From assembly GCF_000967655.1 (NCBI RefSeq), contig NZ_JXYA01000054.1, positions 17,205 to 81,204 on the forward strand: a stretch of DNA of 64,000 bases. Direction: 5' to 3'. Shown piece after piece: positions 35,847 through 44,705 of this stretch. The notes beneath the pieces were generated by a model. That model saw only the letters and a program-made list of their open reading frames with translations. It was not told where the DNA came from and made no database searches. The position numbers and the translations under genes were made by a program. This stretch comes from Pseudoalteromonas rubra. GTDB lineage: Bacteria; Pseudomonadota; Gammaproteobacteria; Enterobacterales; Alteromonadaceae. Within the stretch, counting starts at the first letter, position 1, and every line of letters starts with the position of its first letter.

Positions 35847-37181
35847 GCTTCCCACCACCGCAATCAAGACAACAATACTAAACAAAAATTGCAGTGACAT
35901 ACTTAACCATGCAAGTACATTCACACCGATCAGGCTCCAGGGAGATGCGTCCTGAGGGTAAAGCGGACTGCGCTTTTGCCAGCGTGCCAGGGCAAAAAAT
36001 AACAGCGTCAGGCTTGATATCATAATAGTCGCAGACAACTTATTACTGTGTGCTTCATTAAAAAAGAAGCTCAGTTGTACGGGCATCAAAAGTGCCACTA
36101 AGGCGTACAAACTATATACCCGCGCTACTTTTTCGTACTTGGCAGCAAACGATAATTCAATGATCCCTCGCGCTTCCAGAAATTTCTTTGCCGCGACCGC
36201 TTGTGCCTGATTTGCCAGCCGATAGGGCGTCATTCCATTCACATCCGCAAGCCTTGGATCAACTTCCATAGATTCGACCAACTCAAGCATCGCAGTAGAA
36301 TTGGAGCGCACGGCATAATGCATCAGGTTGCGCCCTAAATCATCCAGAGACTGTTGTTGCTCATGGTGCTCTTTTAATGCCTGGACTGCACTGACAAAAC
36401 CTTGTTCGACCAGCCACATCATAGCCGACTTTCCGTCAATGTCTTTGCTTTGCCCACTCGCACCTTGCTCAATAAGCTTCAGGGCCACAGATTGCTTGGC
36501 TGTCTTGGACATCACATGGGCCAACAAGGCCTGATCCAGCAAACGCTCAACTTCATCACCATCGCACAAAAGCTGCAATAGCCCAACATAAGCTTCGTCA
36601 CTTTGCAGGCGTTCTACCGCCAGATGTAAGGTTGCTACGCTATCTTGCAAAGCCGTTTTAAGTACACCACTGATGTGTTGCTGGGTGTCTTCATCCGCCG
36701 CACACCACAAATCACAGGCTTCTTGTGCTGTGAGTGTTAAACCATGCTGCAAAAGTACCTGTAAGGCACATGTGTAAGATTTATTGAGTAGTAGTGTCGC
36801 GGGGGATACCTCACTGTGATAAGCCAGCTGCGCCTTTATATCCGCGTACTGGGCAAACACCCCGAGTAGCTTTGCGATCAGCTCATCCTGGCTTACCCCT
36901 GCAGCGGCAATATGTGCCAGCAATTCGTCACAGTAACTCTGATGTGCCTCATCATAGTCGTCAATATGCTGATAGCAGCAAGATTCAAATGGCTCAAGCG
37001 GTTTAAGCCACAAAATATACATCAGGGGCGGAAGTACCGACGAGCGCACACCCTGTTGATCTGTGACCGTTTCGCACTCTGGCCAGGCCTCGAGTGCATC
37101 CAGGATAAACGCCCCATTATGTTCAACCAACCCTTTGAGTAACAGAGGATATTGGGCCGGCCAAATTAAAACATGCTCCAT
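35844..37181 (-). CDS. Ankyrin-repeat protein with C-terminal membrane segments
   Basis: 445 aa from ATG 37181 (a GTG at 37196 would add five residues; AAGGTGG could serve either poorly). The first about 230 residues are helical, Leu/Ala/Gln-rich, possibly divergent repeats. Residues about 245-340 fit ankyrin repeats (DIDGKSAMMWLVEQGF, LGRNLMHYAVRSNSTAML, DVNGMTPYRLANQ). Three hydrophobic helices follow (LYALVALLMPVQLSFFF, ATIMISSLTLLFFALA, NVLAWLSMSLQFLFSIV), so the ankyrin part probably faces the cytoplasm at the inner membrane. No known function or operon partner. Confidence 0.8.
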   Translation of the reverse strand: MEHVLIWPAQYPLLLKGLVEHNGAFILDALEAWPECETVTDQQGVRSSVLPPLMYILWLKPLEPFESCCYQHIDDYDEAHQSYCDELLAHIAAAGVSQDELIAKLLGVFAQYADIKAQLAYHSEVSPATLLLNKSYTCALQVLLQHGLTLTAQEACDLWCAADEDTQQHISGVLKTALQDSVATLHLAVERLQSDEAYVGLLQLLCDGDEVERLLDQALLAHVMSKTAKQSVALKLIEQGASGQSKDIDGKSAMMWLVEQGFVSAVQALKEHHEQQQSLDDLGRNLMHYAVRSNSTAMLELVESMEVDPRLADVNGMTPYRLANQAQAVAAKKFLEARGIIELSFAAKYEKVARVYSLYALVALLMPVQLSFFFNEAHSNKLSATIMISSLTLLFFALARWQKRSPLYPQDASPWSLIGVNVLAWLSMSLQFLFSIVVLIAVVGS

Positions 37182-37196
37182 TAAAGAATTAACCAC

Positions 37197-37530
37197 CTTT
37201 TTGTCGTATCACGTGCTGAGTGCCATTGATAGTGTCGCAGCGCTATTAGCGGAATGATACCAATTGCATCTTAAAAAAGCTGCTGCTGATCTCAAGAATT
37301 CAACCCATTTACCTAATACAGTTACACACAACGGTGATAGACAGCCGTTATACACAAGCGTGCCAGGGTATAACTATGGCTTGGTTTACTCATCTAGAGT
37401 CCTATAATTTTCTGCTCTTAACCAGAAACTGAGTACTCTGTGTATAGACTGACCTGTCTGTACTACAACTAGCTGAGCGCTATACTTGAGATAATTAAGG
37501 CTTAAGATATACAATAGAGGTGAACGTCCA
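37197..37530. other. Intergenic region upstream of the DUF2897-like gene
   Basis: About 330 bp without an ORF supported by a ribosome site. It begins with ATACCAATT (37257-37265), a motif also present just inside the right end of the window (63880-63888), and is A/T-rich. A promoter for the downstream microprotein should be here, but I cannot assign one with confidence. Confidence 0.4.
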
Positions 37531-37545
37531 ATGAAGGCCCTGTGA
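37531..37545 (+). other. Possible 4-codon leader ORF (MKAL)
   Basis: ATG-AAG-GCC-CTG-TGA preceded by AGAGGTGA about 6 nt upstream and ending 16 nt before the DUF2897-like start codon. It could couple or tune translation of that gene. Such a short ORF may arise by chance. Confidence 0.3.
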
Positions 37546-37561
37546 TAGGGAGCAAGTCAAG

Positions 37562-37738
37562 ATGGAAAATACCTTACCAACCTGGCACGTGATACTGATT
37601 ATTGTGATGGTGCTTGGTTTCATCATCAGTAATATTATGCTGTTAAAGTATATGACGCGCTTTGATGTGAAGGGCAAGCTCGATAAACAAACCAAGCCTG
37701 AGTCAAAGACCGAACAAGAAGAAAAAGAAGACAAGTAG
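37562..37738 (+). CDS. DUF2897-like single-pass membrane microprotein
   Basis: 58 aa. One hydrophobic helix (WHVILIIVMVLGFIISNIMLL, residues 8-28) is followed by KYMTRF and a highly charged tail (many Lys/Glu/Asp) in the cytoplasm or periplasm. The length, the LPTW start and the helix ending in NIMLLK match my recollection of the DUF2897 family found in Vibrio and Shewanella relatives. A GGGAGC ribosome site lies 8 nt before the ATG. Function unknown. A hairpin covers the stop codon. Confidence 0.75.
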   Translation: MENTLPTWHVILIIVMVLGFIISNIMLLKYMTRFDVKGKLDKQTKPESKTEQEEKEDK

Positions 37739-37761
37739 GGCTGGCTGCAGACCTGCCCTAC
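37735..37761. terminator. Convergent terminator hairpin
   Basis: GTAGGGC (37735-37741) and GCCCTAC (37755-37761), 13-nt loop, between the DUF2897-like gene and the YjiH-like gene. No T-tract. Confidence 0.55.
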
Positions 37762-37770
37762 TCCAATTGG

Positions 37771-39144
37771 TTAGCCCACCAACCAGTGTGCCATCAGCGC
37801 AATCACCGGCAGTGTCACCAGCGTACGTAAGATAAAGATACAGAACAGCTCAAACAAGTTAACTGGGATCTTACTGCCCAATAGCAATGCACCCACTTCT
37901 GACATATAGATCAGCTGCGTCACACTCAGCGCTGCAACAATAAAGCGCGTAACATCACTTTCAATGTTTGAGGCCGCCAGAATAGACGGGATAAACATAT
38001 CCGCGAACCCGACCATAATGGTTTCGGCCGCTTTGGCCGCTTCTGGCACCTGCAGCAACTCAAGGTAAGGGACAAACGGCTTACCAAGGAACTGGAACAC
38101 CGGCGTATGTTCAGCGATGATCAGTGCAAACGTACCGACCGCCATAACCACAGGCAAAACCGCAAACACCATATCCAGCGCATTGTGCACGCCTTCTTTC
38201 AATGTCCCTTTAACGCCTGGCGCTTTCTCTGCTTTTGCCAGTGCAACGTCCAGTGCATGACCAAACAGTGTTTTTCCCTCAGGCACCAGCTCGGCACCAG
38301 GGTTGGCATCGCTGCCATCAACATAGCAGTCTTTTTTCCAGCGAAGCGGAGGCAAACGTGGCACGATAATGGCGGCGGCAATCCCCGCGGCGCACACAGT
38401 CAAATAAAATGGGGCAAATAAGTGCTCGAGTTTCACCTGGCCAATCACCACCAGACAGAAAGTGATCGACACAGCCGAGAAGGTCGTGCCAATGATGGCC
38501 GCTTCTCTTTGTGTGTAGTGTTTGTCTTCGTACTGGCGAGAGGTCATCAGAATCCCCACGCTTCCGTCTCCAAGCCATGACGCAACGCAATTCACGGCAC
38601 TTCGACCAGGTACACCAAACAAAGGCCGCATCACTTTGGTCAGCAAGGTACCAACCAGCTCCAGCAAGCCAAAGTTAAGCAGCAAAGGTAGTAACAGACC
38701 GGCTAAGACAAACACTGAAAACAACACAGGCAGCAGATCATGCAGCACCAGTGTGCCCGTATCCGCAGAATGGATCATTTCGGGCCCGACTTTAAAGTAA
38801 GTCATCAGAATAAACAGCATACCTGCCAGGCGAGTCACCAGCCAGATGGGACTCACGGCAAATAAGTGCCGGAACAGGTGATTCTTCAGTAATTGTCTGG
38901 GTTTAGTCAGCGCGACAAACGCACTCATCACCCCGGTGATGCACACAATGCTTACTATCATGCCGTGTGCATAGGGGGCTATCCAGCTCTGTAGTGTTTT
39001 GGCCATTACTGCGATAGGAATGGTCATTGCTTCACCGATTGCCACAGGCGTCATAAATAAAAACACCCCGATCAGGGAAGGCACGAGAAACGCAAATAGC
39101 GTGCGCCAGTTTGGCGACGCTGAACCCGTAGATTCTGACATCAT
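37771..39144 (-). CDS. YjiH family membrane protein (nucleoside-recognition GATE domains)
   Basis: 457 aa from ATG 39144 (adjacent ATG at 39141). The upstream in-frame ATG at 39189 is rejected because the terminator of bamC lies inside that extension. There are about ten hydrophobic helices; two Gate-type segments include PVLFSVFVLAGLLLPLLLNFGLLE and the inverted-topology VNCVASWLGDGSVGILMTSRQYE. YjiH-like proteins are inner membrane proteins with the nucleoside-transporter gate fold, substrate unproven. Located between the bamC terminator and a convergent microprotein. Ordinary for the genus. Confidence 0.85.
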   Translation of the reverse strand: MMSESTGSASPNWRTLFAFLVPSLIGVFLFMTPVAIGEAMTIPIAVMAKTLQSWIAPYAHGMIVSIVCITGVMSAFVALTKPRQLLKNHLFRHLFAVSPIWLVTRLAGMLFILMTYFKVGPEMIHSADTGTLVLHDLLPVLFSVFVLAGLLLPLLLNFGLLELVGTLLTKVMRPLFGVPGRSAVNCVASWLGDGSVGILMTSRQYEDKHYTQREAAIIGTTFSAVSITFCLVVIGQVKLEHLFAPFYLTVCAAGIAAAIIVPRLPPLRWKKDCYVDGSDANPGAELVPEGKTLFGHALDVALAKAEKAPGVKGTLKEGVHNALDMVFAVLPVVMAVGTFALIIAEHTPVFQFLGKPFVPYLELLQVPEAAKAAETIMVGFADMFIPSILAASNIESDVTRFIVAALSVTQLIYMSEVGALLLGSKIPVNLFELFCIFILRTLVTLPVIALMAHWLVG

Positions 39145-39163
39145 ATGATTACCCACTAAAAAG

Positions 39164-39186
39164 AAAAAGAGCGTAAGGCTCTTTTT
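39164..39186 (-). terminator. bamC terminator
   Basis: AAAAAGAGC (39164-39172) and GCTCTTTTT (39178-39186), 5-nt loop, symmetric A/T tails. It lies 54 bp past the bamC stop. A second A/T-rich dyad AATATTTT/AAAATATT (39217-39241) overlaps the stop itself. Confidence 0.8.
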
Positions 39187-39239
39187 CATGTTACTTCAAC
39201 TCATTGTTTTTATTTTAATATTTTGATTTATTTAAAATA

Positions 39240-40307
39240 TTATATTTGCAGACCTCGACTGCGAAGCACCTCTAACAGAGATTGCAACAACAGCTCCATA
39301 GTCTGTGCATCCAGCACCTGTTCCTCACTGTCCAACCAGGTCAATGCCGTTTGACCATCGTCCGTTGTAGATACTTTGACGATATAATCACCGTCTGCTA
39401 CTGGCAACACTGTGGCTTCCTCGCCCCAGATAGAATCCCAGACACTTTGATCCGGTGCTTCATAACGTATTTTCACTTGGTCGAGCTCTCTGTCCAGGCG
39501 AATAACGGTAAAGTTGACCCGCTCCAAAAAGTTCGACAGGCGATCCATCACAGCGCTCTTTTCGACCAGCGTCAGCATGGCAGCATTTCCATCCTGATCA
39601 AAGCCACCTTGCAAAGACAATAGTCCCTGTTGCTTACGCAGCTCAACGGCCAGTAGTCTGTAGCGATAGTCAAATTCTGCGATCACTTCATTCAGCGCAC
39701 GTACTTCTAACTGCTGTTTCAGTGTGTCTGTCAGCGGTTGTTCATCGCTTTGATAGTCTAGCAGCTTGGCACTCAAAGACGCGGTACGTTGGTGTTCTTT
39801 TTGCTCCACCGTAAAGGCGAAACGTTGACGTGAAACCTCAACGATATCTTCCCACAGCCAGCCCTCATCTTTTCTGATCAATGAGTACCAGTCGGTTTCT
39901 ATGGTCCCTTGCTGACGGGCATCCTTAACAACCCCCGTGTTGTGATTAACCAGCACGCCATCCAGAGAGTCCCAGATAAAGGCAGATAAATCTTCGATGC
40001 CATCGTTTTTATCAAAATAAACTTTGGCGATTTTGTCTTTGCTTTCAGCCCAGCTGCCCTGTGCCAGGGTCAGTACTTGCTGAGGTGGTCGGTACAGCTT
40101 AGCATCACTATCCGAGTTGTTGTCATAAACAGCAACCGTCATCTTATACTGCGGATCCTGATATGGCTGCTCAAGTCCGTCAGGCACGTTAATACCTTCA
40201 TTAACGCGGTAGTTTTTGCTGTTATGTGCATCATTTGGAAATACACTACATCCCGTTAAACCAAGTAAAACACCTAAAGTCAGTGCTTTTGGAACCCAAT
40301 ACTGCAC
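39240..40307 (-). CDS. bamC: Outer membrane protein assembly factor BamC (NlpB)
   Basis: 355 aa from a GTG start with AAGGAG 8 nt upstream. The signal peptide ends in the lipobox GLTGCS. The unstructured N-terminal lariat (YRVNEGINVPDGLEQPYQDP) that binds BamD is present, followed by two helix-grip domains. It is a lipoprotein of the Bam complex. In enterics it lies directly after dapA; here no dapA is upstream, the next gene being the divergent gcvR after 323 bp. Confidence 0.92.
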   Translation of the reverse strand: MQYWVPKALTLGVLLGLTGCSVFPNDAHNSKNYRVNEGINVPDGLEQPYQDPQYKMTVAVYDNNSDSDAKLYRPPQQVLTLAQGSWAESKDKIAKVYFDKNDGIEDLSAFIWDSLDGVLVNHNTGVVKDARQQGTIETDWYSLIRKDEGWLWEDIVEVSRQRFAFTVEQKEHQRTASLSAKLLDYQSDEQPLTDTLKQQLEVRALNEVIAEFDYRYRLLAVELRKQQGLLSLQGGFDQDGNAAMLTLVEKSAVMDRLSNFLERVNFTVIRLDRELDQVKIRYEAPDQSVWDSIWGEEATVLPVADGDYIVKVSTTDDGQTALTWLDSEEQVLDAQTMELLLQSLLEVLRSRGLQI

Positions 40308-40630
40308 GAATAAAACTCCTTAGCAAACCCTGTTATATTTATTTACGGTAAACGAATATCGTCATTATATGAGTGGGGATTGCCGATTTGGTTCACTGCC
40401 GGAACAACTTTTTATCTTCGTCCGGCGAGCCTAAACAACTTGCAAAATTTGCCCTATGTTACTTGCCTCGCCCTGTAAACACAAGATGTGAGCCTGCGCG
40501 ACGCAATATCTGAGCCAGCAAAACCCTCTGCCAGTATCCCAAGTTACTAAGTTATGTTAGTATTTACGGCTATACATCTAAAATTTGCCGTCAGGCATTA
40601 CCCTATTCTCAGCGTATAAGGTGTTCTTAA
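40308..40630. other. Divergent bamC-gcvR intergenic region
   Basis: 323 bp, no ORF with a ribosome site and no visible remnant of dapA. It should carry promoters for both genes. A TTACTAAGTTATGTTAGTA stretch (40543-40561) is weakly dyad-symmetric. I see nothing else distinct. Confidence 0.5.
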
Positions 40631-41164
40631 ATGACCACATTTGCCAACCAACAATTGGTTTTGACCGCAATCGGAGAAGATCGCTCGGGGATCGTCAGTG
40701 AACTGACTAAGCTGGTCAGTGAATGTAATTGCAACATTATTGATAGCCGTATTGCGATACTCGGTAACGAATTCACTTTCATTATGTTGTTGTCAGGCGA
40801 CATGGCGGCAATCAGCCGTGTTGAGCATACCTTGCCGACCAAAGGCATGGAGCTGGGCTTACTAACCATGATGAAACGTACCGCCAGCCATCAACAAAAT
40901 GAGTTTAGTGCCGGTTATACCCTGGAGTACAATGGACTCGATGCACCTGGTACTTTGAGTAAAGTGACACGCTTTTTTGCAGAGCAAAATATCAGTATTA
41001 GTTCTTTGAAATCTGATACCTATGAAGAAAATGACGCATTACATATGCGCTGTGAAATCGAAGTTAACATTCCCATTGAAGTAGATGCCGACGCATTTAA
41101 AATACAGTTCGAGCATCTCTCAAACTCACTAAATCTGGATTATATTTTTCGACGCATTCGTTAA
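40631..41164 (+). CDS. gcvR: Glycine cleavage system regulator GcvR (two ACT domains)
   Basis: 177 aa. The N-terminal ACT domain is LVLTAIGEDRSGIVSELTKL and the second is YNGLDAPGTLSKVTRFFAEQ. GcvR binds glycine and antagonises GcvA in Escherichia coli. It is followed 10 bp later by bcp, as in enterics. It acts by protein-protein contact and has no DNA-binding domain. Confidence 0.92.
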   Translation: MTTFANQQLVLTAIGEDRSGIVSELTKLVSECNCNIIDSRIAILGNEFTFIMLLSGDMAAISRVEHTLPTKGMELGLLTMMKRTASHQQNEFSAGYTLEYNGLDAPGTLSKVTRFFAEQNISISSLKSDTYEENDALHMRCEIEVNIPIEVDADAFKIQFEHLSNSLNLDYIFRRIR

Positions 41165-41174
41165 GGAGCATCCT

Positions 41175-41645
41175 ATGAATACGCTACAAGCAGGCGCTCA
41201 GGCCCCGCAATTTACTTTACAAAATCAAGATGGTGAAAGCATTTCACTCAGCACACTGCTGGGATCAAACCAGGTGTTGGTGTATTTCTACCCAAAAGCG
41301 CTGACACCAGGTTGTACGGTCCAGGCTGAACAACTCAGAGACCACAAAGAACAATTGGCCCAGTTTAATACTGTGGCGGTTGGGATAAGCCCGGATCCGG
41401 TGAAAAAGTTGAAAAACTTCGAAACCAAAAAGGAGCTGAACTTTGACTTGTTGTCAGATGAAGATCACGCCATTGCCGACGCCTTCGGTGTCTGGGGACT
41501 AAAAAAATTCATGGGTAAAGAATATGACGGGATCCACCGCATCAGCTTTCTGATTGGTCAGGATGGGACGGTTAAACACGTATTCAATAAGTTTAAGACC
41601 AAAGAGCACCACCAGGTCGTGATTGACTATCTGGCAGCCCAGTAA
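41175..41645 (+). CDS. bcp: Thioredoxin-dependent peroxiredoxin Bcp
   Basis: 156 aa. The peroxidatic Cys is C47 in KALTPGCTVQ. The nearby resolving Cys of Escherichia coli Bcp is replaced (AEQLRD), and there is no other Cys in the protein, so a 1-Cys mechanism is predicted. FYPKA, GISPDPVKK and the C-terminal HRISFLIGQDGTV are typical of the PrxQ family. It would reduce hydroperoxides in the cytoplasm with an external thiol. It forms an operon with gcvR and ends in a strong shared terminator. Confidence 0.95.
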   Translation: MNTLQAGAQAPQFTLQNQDGESISLSTLLGSNQVLVYFYPKALTPGCTVQAEQLRDHKEQLAQFNTVAVGISPDPVKKLKNFETKKELNFDLLSDEDHAIADAFGVWGLKKFMGKEYDGIHRISFLIGQDGTVKHVFNKFKTKEHHQVVIDYLAAQ

Positions 41646-41646
41646 C

Positions 41647-41676
41647 AAAAAAGGGGCTGTATTGAGCCCCTTTTTT
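41647..41676. terminator. Bidirectional terminator bcp/pdxJ
   Basis: AAAAAAGGGGCT (41647-41658) and AGCCCCTTTTTT (41665-41676), 6-nt loop. The A and T tracts serve both convergent operons. Confidence 0.92.
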
Positions 41677-41689
41677 ACATTCTTCGCGC

Positions 41690-42421
41690 TTAGCTGCGAG
41701 CATCCAGCATTAAGCGTTTCATGTCTCTTACTGCTTTCTCAAGCCCATCAATGGCCGCTCTGGCAATGATCGCATGGCCAATGTTCAGTTCATAAATTTC
41801 CGGCATTTCAGCAATGGGTTTGACGTTGTGATAATGCAGACCGTGACCTGCGTTAACAACAATACCCAGACTATGCGCATATTTAACACCGCTACGGATC
41901 CGCTCCAGCTCAGCATGCATGTCTGCGTCTGACTCGGCATCAGCATAGGCACCAGTATGGATCTCGATATACGGCGCGCCTGTGTCTTTCGCAGCGTCAA
42001 TTTGCTTGGGGTCCGCGTCGATGAACAAAGATACCTTAATACCCGCATCAGCCAGACGCGTCACAGCCTGTGTGATCTTATCTTTATTCGCAATCACGTC
42101 CAGACCACCTTCTGTGGTCAGCTCTTCACGCTTCTCCGGTACCAGGCAAACATATTCAGGCTTAACCTCACAGGCGATATCCAGCATTTCATCTGTGACA
42201 GCAATTTCCAGGTTCATGCGTGTCTGGATGGTCTTGGCCATCACATACACATCCCGGTCCTGGATATGACGACGATCTTCACGCAAATGGATAGTGATGC
42301 CATCGGCTCCGGCATGTTCAGCCACTGCCGCAGCATGGGCCGGATCTGGATAACTGGTGCCTCTTGCCTGGCGCAATGTGGCAATATGGTCGACGTTAAC
42401 GCCCAATAATATCTCTTTCAT
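41690..42421 (-). CDS. pdxJ: Pyridoxine 5'-phosphate synthase
   Basis: 243 aa. Condenses aminoacetone phosphate and deoxyxylulose phosphate in the DXP-dependent vitamin B6 pathway. The N-terminus MKEILLGVNVDHIATLRQARG, the HLREDRRHI catalytic segment and NAGHGLHYHNV are diagnostic. It is the last gene of the rpoE-to-pdxJ chain, 5 bp after recO. Confidence 0.97.
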   Translation of the reverse strand: MKEILLGVNVDHIATLRQARGTSYPDPAHAAAVAEHAGADGITIHLREDRRHIQDRDVYVMAKTIQTRMNLEIAVTDEMLDIACEVKPEYVCLVPEKREELTTEGGLDVIANKDKITQAVTRLADAGIKVSLFIDADPKQIDAAKDTGAPYIEIHTGAYADAESDADMHAELERIRSGVKYAHSLGIVVNAGHGLHYHNVKPIAEMPEIYELNIGHAIIARAAIDGLEKAVRDMKRLMLDARS

Positions 42422-42426
42422 TGTTA

Positions 42427-43134
42427 TTACCTTGGTTGAAATAGCTCTCTGCTTTTCAGCGGTTTATGGCCAAGTAATGGCCTGAGTAAATATCTGCTTA
42501 AGCCTTTCGCCTGACGCCTGACCTGATCGTCAGAAAAATCGTGCTGAGCAATCTGGTGCAGTACCCGGCCCGAAAAGCCTATATGCCTGTCATCCGTGCG
42601 GACAAACCCCAGCTCTCGGGTATATTGATAATACGCATTTTCTACAATCATCTCACCATCGGCGTCACAGTCAAATTCGACCCCAAACCCCAGCTGCTCT
42701 AACAGCTGAAATTCAAAGCTGCGTAAGGTCAGCTCAAACTGCTGCTTACTGGCACTGTCGCTAAGGGCATGGAGCTGAGATAAATGTTGGTGGTAAAGCG
42801 AGAACATTGATTCGAGTGGCTCGTTAACGGGAATAACCCGCGCACTCAGTTCATTGAGGTAAAAGCCACAATACAGCACTTGCCCTTTTAGCGCCAAAGG
42901 CTGGGTATGTAATTCGATGTCGTTCAGGTATTTTAAATCGTGACGGCCACTGTAGCGTACTAACAGCAGGCTGAAGGGTTGCAGGTGTGCGTTATGCCTG
43001 AGCGCCTGTCGCCCTTTGATGCGGGCCAGCATCATCAACTGGCCCACTCCTTCGACCAGCATATTGAGCATCACCTGTGAGTCGCTGTGCGCGCGGCGAT
43101 GCAACAAATACGCTTGTCGAAAGTCATTGTTCAA
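42427..43134 (-). CDS. recO: DNA repair protein RecO
   Basis: 235 aa. Loads RecA with RecR in gap repair. The N-terminal OB fold (QAYLLHRRAHSDSQVMLNMLVEG) is followed by the family ARIKGRQAL segment and a helical C-terminal domain. No zinc-binding cysteine cluster is visible, as in Escherichia coli RecO. It begins directly at the end of era with no gap. Confidence 0.93.
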   Translation of the reverse strand: MNNDFRQAYLLHRRAHSDSQVMLNMLVEGVGQLMMLARIKGRQALRHNAHLQPFSLLLVRYSGRHDLKYLNDIELHTQPLALKGQVLYCGFYLNELSARVIPVNEPLESMFSLYHQHLSQLHALSDSASKQQFELTLRSFEFQLLEQLGFGVEFDCDADGEMIVENAYYQYTRELGFVRTDDRHIGFSGRVLHQIAQHDFSDDQVRRQAKGLSRYLLRPLLGHKPLKSRELFQPR

Positions 43135-44037
43135 TTAGTCTTCCCCGTAGCCAAGACTACGCAGTGCCCTCTCATCGTCTGCCCAGCCGGACTTCACTTT
43201 TACCCAGCATTCGAGGAACACTTTGTTATCCAGCATCTCTTCGAGATCGCGGCGTGCTTCACGGCCAATGACTTTGAGTTTTTCACCCTTATTGCCGATC
43301 ACCATGCGTTTTTGCGACTCGCGCTCTACCAGGATCAATGCATTGATCTGCCACACCCCGTTGTCGAGCCACTTAAATTGCTCAATTTCAACGGTCACTG
43401 AATAGGGCAACTCGTCGCCCATAAAACGCATCAGTTTCTCGCGCACAATCTCAGCGGCCAAAAAGCGCATTGAGCGGTCTGTGACATAGTCATCCGGGAA
43501 GAAGAATTCGCACGCAGGCAGATGCTTGTGCACTTCGGCTTTAACCATATCCACATTGCGGTTTTGTTTGGCCGAAATAGGAATGATCCCGACAAAGTCG
43601 CCCTGCTCCGACAACCATTGCAGATGCGGCATCAGCGCTTCGCTCTTATCTTTCACCTGATCGCTTTTATTGATCACCACTAAAACCGGACGACCACTGT
43701 CCTTGACCTTGTTAAGTACCATTTCATCGTCTTTGGTCCACAAGGTGCCCTCAACAACGAAAATCACCAACTCAACATCACCGATGGAGCTGGAGGCAGC
43801 CCGGTTCATCAAACGGTTAATCGCGCGTTTTTCTTCGCTATGCAAACCAGGTGTATCCACGTACACCGCCTGATAGTTATCCTCGGTATGGATCCCCATG
43901 ATACGGTGTCGGGTTGTTTGCGGTTTGCGAGACGTAATGCTGACCTTTTGTTCAACCAGCTTGTTCAGTAACGTTGATTTACCAACGTTGGGTCGCCCGA
44001 CAATCGCGACCATGCCACAATGGGTATTAGGAGTCAT
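43135..44037 (-). CDS. era: GTPase Era, 16S rRNA maturation
   Basis: 300 aa. G1 GRPNVGKSTL near residue 13, G3 DTPGLH, G4 NKSD (VVINKSDQVK) and a C-terminal KH domain ending VKSGWADDERALRSLGYG. It binds the 16S 3' end and aids 30S assembly. It overlaps rnc by 11 bp, matching the usual rnc-era coupling. Confidence 0.97.
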   Translation of the reverse strand: MTPNTHCGMVAIVGRPNVGKSTLLNKLVEQKVSITSRKPQTTRHRIMGIHTEDNYQAVYVDTPGLHSEEKRAINRLMNRAASSSIGDVELVIFVVEGTLWTKDDEMVLNKVKDSGRPVLVVINKSDQVKDKSEALMPHLQWLSEQGDFVGIIPISAKQNRNVDMVKAEVHKHLPACEFFFPDDYVTDRSMRFLAAEIVREKLMRFMGDELPYSVTVEIEQFKWLDNGVWQINALILVERESQKRMVIGNKGEKLKVIGREARRDLEEMLDNKVFLECWVKVKSGWADDERALRSLGYGED

Positions 44038-44704
44038 TCTTTAAAATCTTTAGTGCTTTTTCAGCGGCCTTTTGCTCCGCCTTACGACGTGAGCTGCCTA
44101 CTGAGATAATACTTTCCATCCCTTCCACAATACATTCAACCGTGAAGGTCTGATTGTGCGCCTGTCCCTTAGTATCAATTACAGTATAACCGGGTAGAGG
44201 TAACTTGCGTGCCTGCAAGTACTCTTGTAATAAGGTTTTCGGGTCTTTTTGGTTGTGGCCCGGAGAAATTGCCGCCAAACGCGTGTCATACCATTTTAAA
44301 ACCAACGTCTTACAGGTCTCGATGTCTGAATCTAAAAACACCGCGCCAATAATCGCTTCAACCGCGTCTGCCAAAGTTGATTCGCGACGATAACCGCCAC
44401 TTTTCAACTCACCAGGACCTAATCTCAGGTAATCACCCAAACCAAACTCAACGCCAAACTCGGCCAGTGTCTGACCACGTACCAGGGTTGAGCGCATGCG
44501 GCTAAGATCGCCTTCACGCGCTTTAGGAAACTGTTTGTACAGGGCATTTGCAATAACAAAGCTCAGGATCGAATCGCCCAAAAACTCCAGGCGTTCGTTG
44601 TGCTGCCCCTTATGGCTACGATGCGTCATTGCCTGCTCAAGCAGGCTTTGATCTGAGAACTCGTAACCGATTTTTTTATATAATTCTGTGACGTTTTTTT
44701 TCAT
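44027..44704 (-). CDS. rnc: Ribonuclease III
   Basis: 225 aa. The signature ERLEFLGDSIL carries the catalytic Glu and Asp, with DAVEAIIGAVFLDS as the second acidic set. The double-stranded RNA-binding domain occupies the C-terminus (DPKTLLQEYLQA to the end). It processes rRNA and structured mRNAs. It lies 1 bp after lepB. Confidence 0.97.
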   Translation of the reverse strand: MKKNVTELYKKIGYEFSDQSLLEQAMTHRSHKGQHNERLEFLGDSILSFVIANALYKQFPKAREGDLSRMRSTLVRGQTLAEFGVEFGLGDYLRLGPGELKSGGYRRESTLADAVEAIIGAVFLDSDIETCKTLVLKWYDTRLAAISPGHNQKDPKTLLQEYLQARKLPLPGYTVIDTKGQAHNQTFTVECIVEGMESIISVGSSRRKAEQKAAEKALKILKNDS

Positions 44705-44705
44705 G

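Noticed and set aside
38107..38421. Plus-strand 104-codon frame within the YjiH-like gene
   Set aside because: No ribosome site and no recognisable domain; it lies wholly within a well-supported membrane protein gene.
39145..39189. Longer YjiH-like start at 39189
   Set aside because: It would place the bamC terminator hairpin inside the coding sequence; the later ATG pair has the family-like N-terminus.
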